Shown: piece after piece, positions 59,594 through 64,000 of the stretch
Numbering within the stretch: the stretch's first letter is position 1
Layout: each line of letters starts with the position of its first letter
Assembly (NCBI GenBank): GCA_022539475.1
Contig: VCMS01000006.1
Coordinates: forward strand, 140,504 to 204,503
Length of the DNA: 64,000 nucleotides
Reading direction: 5' to 3'
Source of the DNA: Gracilaria domingensis
Taxonomy: Eukaryota > Rhodophyta > Florideophyceae > Gracilariales > Gracilariaceae
Notes under the pieces: model-generated
What the model saw: the letters and a program-made list of their open reading frames with translations, nothing else
Database searches by the model: none
What the model was told of the DNA's origin: nothing
Translations under genes and position numbers: made by a program

Positions 59594-60178
59594 ATGGCGG
59601 CTTTCATAAATAGCTTCTCTGTGTTCGGCAGCGTCTGTCATTCACTCCGTCAACGAACTCTACCGTTTAAACCATCAGTTTGTCGCACGCCGCGGTTCAA
59701 AATGTCGCAAGCCAACGCAAACGCATCGTCGGTGGGCAAAATGCCGGCCGAAAAAGACGTGGATTCGATGACGGACACGGATTGGCGTTCAGTTCTAACG
59801 GCTCAGGAATATAATGTTATCCGCAAAAAGGGCACGGAGTACCCGGGCACTGGGGAGTATGACGGGTTCTACCCGAAGGAGGGCCACTTTGTATGTCGCG
59901 CGTGCGGGAACCCGCTGTACTCCGCGGAATCCAAGTTCAAGGGCGGGTGTGGATGGCCGTCTTTTGACAAGTGCTACAAGGACAGCGTGAAGATCGAGAA
60001 GGATGTGTCGTTGGGAATGGTACGCGTGGAGATCATGTGCAACAAGTGCGGCGGGCATCTCGGGCATGTGTTCGAGGGGGAGCGCTTCACCAAGACGAAC
60101 GAGAGACACTGCGTGAACAGCGTGAGCGTCAAGTTCGTGGCCGGCGCGGTGGACAAGGAGGAAGAAAAAGTGCTGTGA
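59594..60178 (+). CDS. MSRB: Peptide-methionine (R)-S-oxide reductase, MsrB
   Basis: Repairs the R-sulfoxide of methionine in oxidised proteins. From ATG 59594 (MAAFINSFSVFGSVCHSLRQ) the protein is 194 residues with an organelle-type leader; from ATG 59702 (MSQANANASS) it is 158 residues and likely cytosolic. The core has VIRKKGTEYPGTGEYDGFYP, the structural zinc pairs CRACG and CNKCG, GGCGWPSFDKCYKDSV, GHLGHVFEGE and the catalytic Cys in ERHCVNSVSVKF. A resolving Cys may be one of those near GGCGWPSF. Single exon. Confidence 0.94.
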   Translation: MAAFINSFSVFGSVCHSLRQRTLPFKPSVCRTPRFKMSQANANASSVGKMPAEKDVDSMTDTDWRSVLTAQEYNVIRKKGTEYPGTGEYDGFYPKEGHFVCRACGNPLYSAESKFKGGCGWPSFDKCYKDSVKIEKDVSLGMVRVEIMCNKCGGHLGHVFEGERFTKTNERHCVNSVSVKFVAGAVDKEEEKVL

Positions 60179-60844
60179 ACGTAAAGGACTGGCGCGCGCG
60201 CGCGCACTCGTTTGTTGTCCGTATGGCAGCAGCTCATTGTTTTTCGGTGCCGTGCGCCACGGAACCAATCAACGAGTCGTCGACGACGCAGCACCACGCA
60301 ATCGCGCAGATATTCAGCACAAATATGCGGATATTTCCGAAACAACATGCGACTGCGTCCAACCAGCGGCGCGCGCGCCGACGCGCGTCGTTTCCATTGG
60401 CGGCGCGCGCGCGGCGCCCACTCAATCGCCGCGGAACGCCACAGAAACAGCCTCCTGACCACCAATCCACCCCGCTCTTACACAAAACCCTAATCGTCTT
60501 ATAAAACTACGCGTTTGAAACCGCTGCTTGTGACCGTACTCGCCGCGTGCTTCAGCCGCGCGATTGGCGCCAGTTGCCTGTTTCTGGCGACGTTTCCAGA
60601 CGTGCCGCGCCGATTCGCGCCTCCCGCGCGTGTTTTGGAGCCGTTTTGGTGGCGTGATTATCCCGTTAGAACGCTGTTTGAAGCTGTTCTGGAGGCGTGC
60701 GGTTTGCTGTTCCTGGGAGAGTTGGACACTCTACTTAAACCTCTCCTCCTTCCTCCATTCCTCCCCGCGCTCCCGCCCGCTCACTTGCACGTCTGGTCGC
60801 ACCCCTCTTCTTAGCTCACACCACGCGCTACAGTCTTTCAAACA
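60179..60844. promoter_or_regulatory. GC-rich region between MsrB and the YbaB-family gene
   Basis: Contains GCGCGC runs near 60192-60203 and 60368-60418, with a CCAAT-type box (CCATTGGCGGCGCGCG) like that at 36224. A TATA-like CTTATAAAACT lies at 60498-60508, about 340 bp before the next ATG. No convincing gene; open frames here reflect composition. Confidence 0.45.
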
Positions 60845-61156
60845 ATGTCTGCCTCCGTGTCTCGCAACGTATTCAAAAAGGCGCTGTCCACAGCCGGTCG
60901 AACGCTGTCGTCGACGCGCGTAGAGGCCGAAGCCGGGCAGGGCCTTGTGCGCGCCACGCTTGCGGGCGACGGTCGCATCGTCAAGCTTCACGTCTCGTCG
61001 GCGATCGGCAAGGAGGGCCCCAAGGCAATTGAGGAGCTCGTGGCGGCCGCGGTGAATCGCGCACACGACCGGCTGAGAGAGGAGACCAGGAAGCAGGTGG
61101 TGCAGAACCTGCCGCCAAACGTGGACGCTGCCATGGTGCTGCGCGCACTGCCGTGA
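60845..61156 (+). CDS. YbaB/EbfC-family nucleoid-associated protein
   Basis: 103 residues from ATG 60845. The family core is present: a short helix with FKKALSTAGRTLSS, then VEAEAGQGLVRATLAGDGRI (the V-a-aGgGlV-v---G-g pattern), VKLHVSS and an ending helix EELVAAAVNRAHDRLREETR. Bacterial and plastid YbaB proteins bind DNA as dimers. The N-terminus is short, but its basic, Ser-rich start could be a targeting peptide, so plastid or mitochondrial nucleoids are the likely site. The family helix that normally precedes the core is shortened. Confidence 0.8.
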   Translation: MSASVSRNVFKKALSTAGRTLSSTRVEAEAGQGLVRATLAGDGRIVKLHVSSAIGKEGPKAIEELVAAAVNRAHDRLREETRKQVVQNLPPNVDAAMVLRALP

Positions 61157-62304
61157 GCATCGGTTGGCGTTGTGCGTCACTTTTGCTCTTTTTTGCTTAC
61201 TGTTTTTACTGTTCCACGGGGCGTTCGGGAGGGTGGTTGCGCGTGGGGGCGGCGGCGGTTTGTAGGGGCTGGGAGCGATGGTAGACTGTTACCATCTTGC
61301 TGTTTTTGCGGTAGCGATCTAGCTAGCGGGTACAATTGGGGTAAACAATTGCGCGTCTCTCCGACGTTCTGCGAGCCGCACGCGGCGCGCGCAGACATCG
61401 CCCCAGCCGCGACGACGACACGTCGGTTCCCCCGCGGTATCTCTCCGCGCCGCGCCGTGCGCAGCAGCGGCGCGGACCCTCGCGCTGCCGCGCCGCGCGC
61501 GCCGCCGCAGCGCGCCGCGCACCGCGTACAACGCCGCGCACGTGCGACCCCACGTGCCGCCTCGCTGCCTCGTCATGCCGTGCCTGCTGTCCGCGTGTCC
61601 AGACTGTAATCCGCGCGCGCACGTGTCCACGTCATGGCGGCATCGCGTCGTGCTGACGGCGCGCGCGTGTCACGCAGCCGCGCGCGCGAGGCCACGTTTG
61701 ATACCTTCGCGCTGGCCGCGCAGCGGCCGCGTGCGGCGGCGCGGCGCGTCACAGCTCGTGATGCACAAGTCAGCGGTGTAAGACGGCGGCGTCGGCGGGT
61801 GTAAGCGCGCGGCTGCGCGTGCCGTTGCGCGGCGCAGCTTGCCGCGGCGCGCTGGGAACACGTCAGCGCCGCCTGCGGCTGCGGCAGACGTCGTGGCGCC
61901 GTTCCCTGCGCGCCGCGCCTGGCTGGCGCCGTTGCGCGTTTGGTTCCGTTTGCGTCGAGCGCGTGCGCGGCGGCGCGCCGTTTTGCCGGGGCCGCCTAGC
62001 CGACTAGACGCACCCGCTTCGTTTGATCGCCCTTGCGCATGATACTGTACTGCTCCGGCCTCCCGTCACTGTCATCCGTTGTGTTTGCGCCACCCGGTCA
62101 TCGTAAGCCGTTTTTTCCCCGTCCGCGCCGATAAAACCGCGTGCATCTTTCAGATTTGTTCTTCCATCGCACCACAGCTGCCGTACTTCGTCACATCCTT
62201 AAAGTCGCTGCTTGCCACCAGAGCCTTGTCCGTGTTCGCAACGCGCTCGCACGCCGCCGTGCGTCTGGCGCTGTCCTCGTTCTCGTCGCCGACGGCCGCT
62301 TCTC
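61157..62304. promoter_or_regulatory. GC-rich upstream region of the glycosyltransferase gene
   Basis: 61370-62030 is the most GC-rich stretch of the window, full of GCGCGC and CGCCGC. Frames of 60-190 codons are open on both strands but are Arg/Ala-rich by composition. 62040-62304 returns to ordinary composition and probably holds the 5' UTR. A frame overlapping the gene start (62141-62710) is the alternative reading of the same DNA. Confidence 0.45.
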
Positions 62305-64000
62305 ATGTGTTCCGACAAGCAAGCGGAGCGTGAAAAGCGCCGTCGACTCCTCTATGCTGGCGGCGGATGTGGCGGTGCAAAACCCGTTTTGCCCTCGCAC
62401 TACGCCGAGTGGAGCCCTGGAATGCCTGCGCACTGGACTGAGCAGACTCGCTTTGTCAAGTGGCGATGCATTCTATCGCGTGTCTTCGCGGTGGTTCAGA
62501 TGGCCGCCGCAGTCGCTTACATCCAGTTCCGTTTTCGCTTCACTATTGCCGTCTTTGATCGCAGCCAGACCATCGCGTATCGTATCTACCAGTACGGCTT
62601 CTTCGCCTTTGAGCTCGTCACCGTGTTCGCCGTTGTGTTTCGTTTGGTTGAGATTTGGAATGTCACATCACGAAACTGCATCGATTTTAAGAACATTCCC
62701 AACGGTATGATTGCGCCTCGCTTTACGCACTCGCCGAGAGCTCGAGTTCCGGCACGATATTCAAACTACCCTTCGGTCGGCATTTTTATTCCGTGCTACA
62801 ACGAAGAGGTCGATCTCGTGCTGGAGACCATCCTGGGCGCGCTTCACGTCGACTACCCCTCCGAACTACTAACTGTATATCTGTGTGATGATGGTAAGGA
62901 TCCGCTCAAGAGAAACATGGTCTCTCAACTACGGAAGCAATACAAGAATGTACATTATGTTATTCGCCCTCATCATGCTCACGCAAAAGCTGGAAATCTT
63001 AACTATTCTCTTCAAAGAACTACCACTCACTTGGTTGTAACTCTTGACGCTGACTTTGTTGCACGACCTAATCTTTTGCAACGGCTTATCCCGTATTACT
63101 TTGTGTGGAATGAACAGACTGCTCTGTACGAGTTCAATGAAACTCTGGCAGTGGTACAGACACCTCAACATTTTCGAAATCTTTCTCCTTATGACAGTGA
63201 TCCGCTGGATCAACGTTCAACCTTTTTTGCCGAACTTGTTTTACCCGGCAAGGATTGGTTTAATAGTTCTACAATGATTGGAACCACAAATCTTCTTAAC
63301 AGGCAAGCCTTACAGAAAGCAAATTATTACCCGTATCATTCTATCACCGAGGATACTGCAATGTCGCTCATGTTCCATAGTTTGGGATATCGCACGTATT
63401 ATGTGAACGAATCGTTGGCAACTGGACTGGCGACCACCTCGCTGTGGAGCAATTTGCGACAAAGAGCAAGATGGCTCAAGGGAGATTGGCAAATATTATT
63501 TTCTTCCAAAGGACCACTAACGGCGCGTGGTCTTTCTTTTGTGCAGCGATTTTTGTATATGCACATGACGTATGTACGATTCATATCTGTGGTTCATTTG
63601 TTATACGATATCGCCGCGGTTTTGCTGCTGGTTGGTGGCATTTCTCCGCTGGACTCACCAAATCCGATACAATTCATCATCTACATCAGTGTATTCTTCC
63701 TCACAAGTCTGATTCAGCGATCTATTGTGACCATGGGCGGCATGGGATTGCGAAAGTCAGAGTCGGGATCAGTAGCTTTTGAAGCGATTTTTCGATATAC
63801 CACGGTCAAGGGCCTTTTCATCGCGCTGTTCAGAGGCAAGAACCTGGCTTTCAAAGTTACTGAGAAGGCGGCCACCAAGAAGAAGAGAAGAAAGAAGGGC
63901 AAGGAGGAGTGCGACGAAGAGGCTGGTGACGTGGAAGAAGAGGACAGGAGGAGCGGAGAGAAATTTGAGCAACACGCAAGAATGACAATGCTGGGGCGCT
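62305..64000 (+). CDS. Cellulose synthase-like (BcsA-type) family 2 glycosyltransferase, 3' end outside window
   Basis: Membrane GT2 enzyme that makes a beta-glucan or related wall polymer from a nucleotide sugar. The frame from ATG 62305 (MCSDKQAEREKRRRLLYAGG) stays open for 565 codons to the edge. Two helices (about residues 55-115) precede the catalytic domain: VGIFIPCYNEEVDLVLETIL, the first Asp pair in YLCDDGKD, LDADFV (DxD), QTPQHFRNL, SITEDTAMSLMFHSLGY (TED) and LRQRARWLKGDWQILF (Q-x-x-R-W). Further helices (about 415-470) follow, then a Lys/Glu-rich segment (AATKKKRRKKGKEE). The layout is nearer to bacterial BcsA and red-algal or oomycete CesA than to land-plant CesA: no plant-specific insert and no N-terminal zinc RING. 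Confidence 0.88.
   Translation, partial: MCSDKQAEREKRRRLLYAGGGCGGAKPVLPSHYAEWSPGMPAHWTEQTRFVKWRCILSRVFAVVQMAAAVAYIQFRFRFTIAVFDRSQTIAYRIYQYGFFAFELVTVFAVVFRLVEIWNVTSRNCIDFKNIPNGMIAPRFTHSPRARVPARYSNYPSVGIFIPCYNEEVDLVLETILGALHVDYPSELLTVYLCDDGKDPLKRNMVSQLRKQYKNVHYVIRPHHAHAKAGNLNYSLQRTTTHLVVTLDADFVARPNLLQRLIPYYFVWNEQTALYEFNETLAVVQTPQHFRNLSPYDSDPLDQRSTFFAELVLPGKDWFNSSTMIGTTNLLNRQALQKANYYPYHSITEDTAMSLMFHSLGYRTYYVNESLATGLATTSLWSNLRQRARWLKGDWQILFSSKGPLTARGLSFVQRFLYMHMTYVRFISVVHLLYDIAAVLLLVGGISPLDSPNPIQFIIYISVFFLTSLIQRSIVTMGGMGLRKSESGSVAFEAIFRYTTVKGLFIALFRGKNLAFKVTEKAATKKKRRKKGKEECDEEAGDVEEEDRRSGEKFEQHARMTMLGR

Noticed and set aside
61172-62042. Overlapping frames of 60-145 codons, both strands
   Set aside because: The DNA is extremely GC-rich, so stops are rare by composition; products are Arg/Ala strings.
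62141-62710. 189-codon plus-strand frame overlapping the glycosyltransferase start
   Set aside because: The other frame from ATG 62305 carries the GT2 motifs and continues to the window edge.

Overview
The window is nuclear DNA of a photosynthetic eukaryote. It carries eukaryote-only genes (cytoplasmic dynein heavy chain, NMD3, EIF3D, RTF1, YKT6, NDUFA5, ERV1, VMA21), a Pol III-type tRNA gene, short spliceosomal introns, and genes with plastid-style leaders (YbeY, a PHR2-like photolyase relative, a one-helix membrane protein). Few short introns, compact spacing, a BcsA-like cellulose synthase-type glycosyltransferase and a dynein heavy chain would fit a mesophilic red alga. That is my best guess, at moderate confidence; no marker here proves it.

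Layout. 1-8620 (-) is the N-terminal 2,873 codons of a cytoplasmic dynein heavy chain in one uninterrupted frame, running off the left edge just before AAA4. NMD3 follows (+). 11.4-14.5 kb is a repeat nest with a non-autonomous hAT element. EIF3D (-) and an intron-containing ybeY (-) come next, then a two-ORF non-LTR retrotransposon with a C-terminal restriction-like endonuclease domain (18.6-22.9 kb), whose 3' tail abuts a perfect 59-bp palindrome. RTF1 (+) and two divergent half-size ABCA transporters fill 23.4-32.4 kb. 32.8-36.0 kb holds trmO and VMA21 (both -, 31 nt apart), ERV1 (+) and a membrane RING protein (-, one intron). Two tandem BAR-like paralogues (+) occupy 36.6-40.8 kb. NDUFA5 (-, one intron) and YKT6 (-, three introns and a 10-nt microexon) follow, then a decayed tandem copy of YKT6, a probable plastid one-helix protein (-) and a PHR2-like gene (+). 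From 46.9 to 57.8 kb the DNA is gene-poor: an F-box/LRR gene, two coiled-coil genes, a TMEM198-like membrane protein, tRNA-Val(AAC), a second hAT-type element with a perfect 8-bp target duplication, and several long hairpins. The right end is GC-rich, with MsrB, a YbaB/EbfC-family protein and the start of the glycosyltransferase.

Introns. Seven introns in five genes were placed by reading across them and checking that protein homology and frame continue (70-119 nt; 5' GTAAGT, GTAAGC, GTGAGT or GTACGT; usually a CTAAC-type branch site; AG). Two more 68-nt introns are proposed in small unrecognised genes. The genes are mostly independent housekeeping functions and not one pathway; the plainest themes are organelle proteins and membrane traffic. 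I found no convincing new multi-gene system. The most unusual features are the YKT6 microexon and duplication, the RLE-type retrotransposon, the hAT-type repeat elements and a hairpin-bearing interspersed repeat family.
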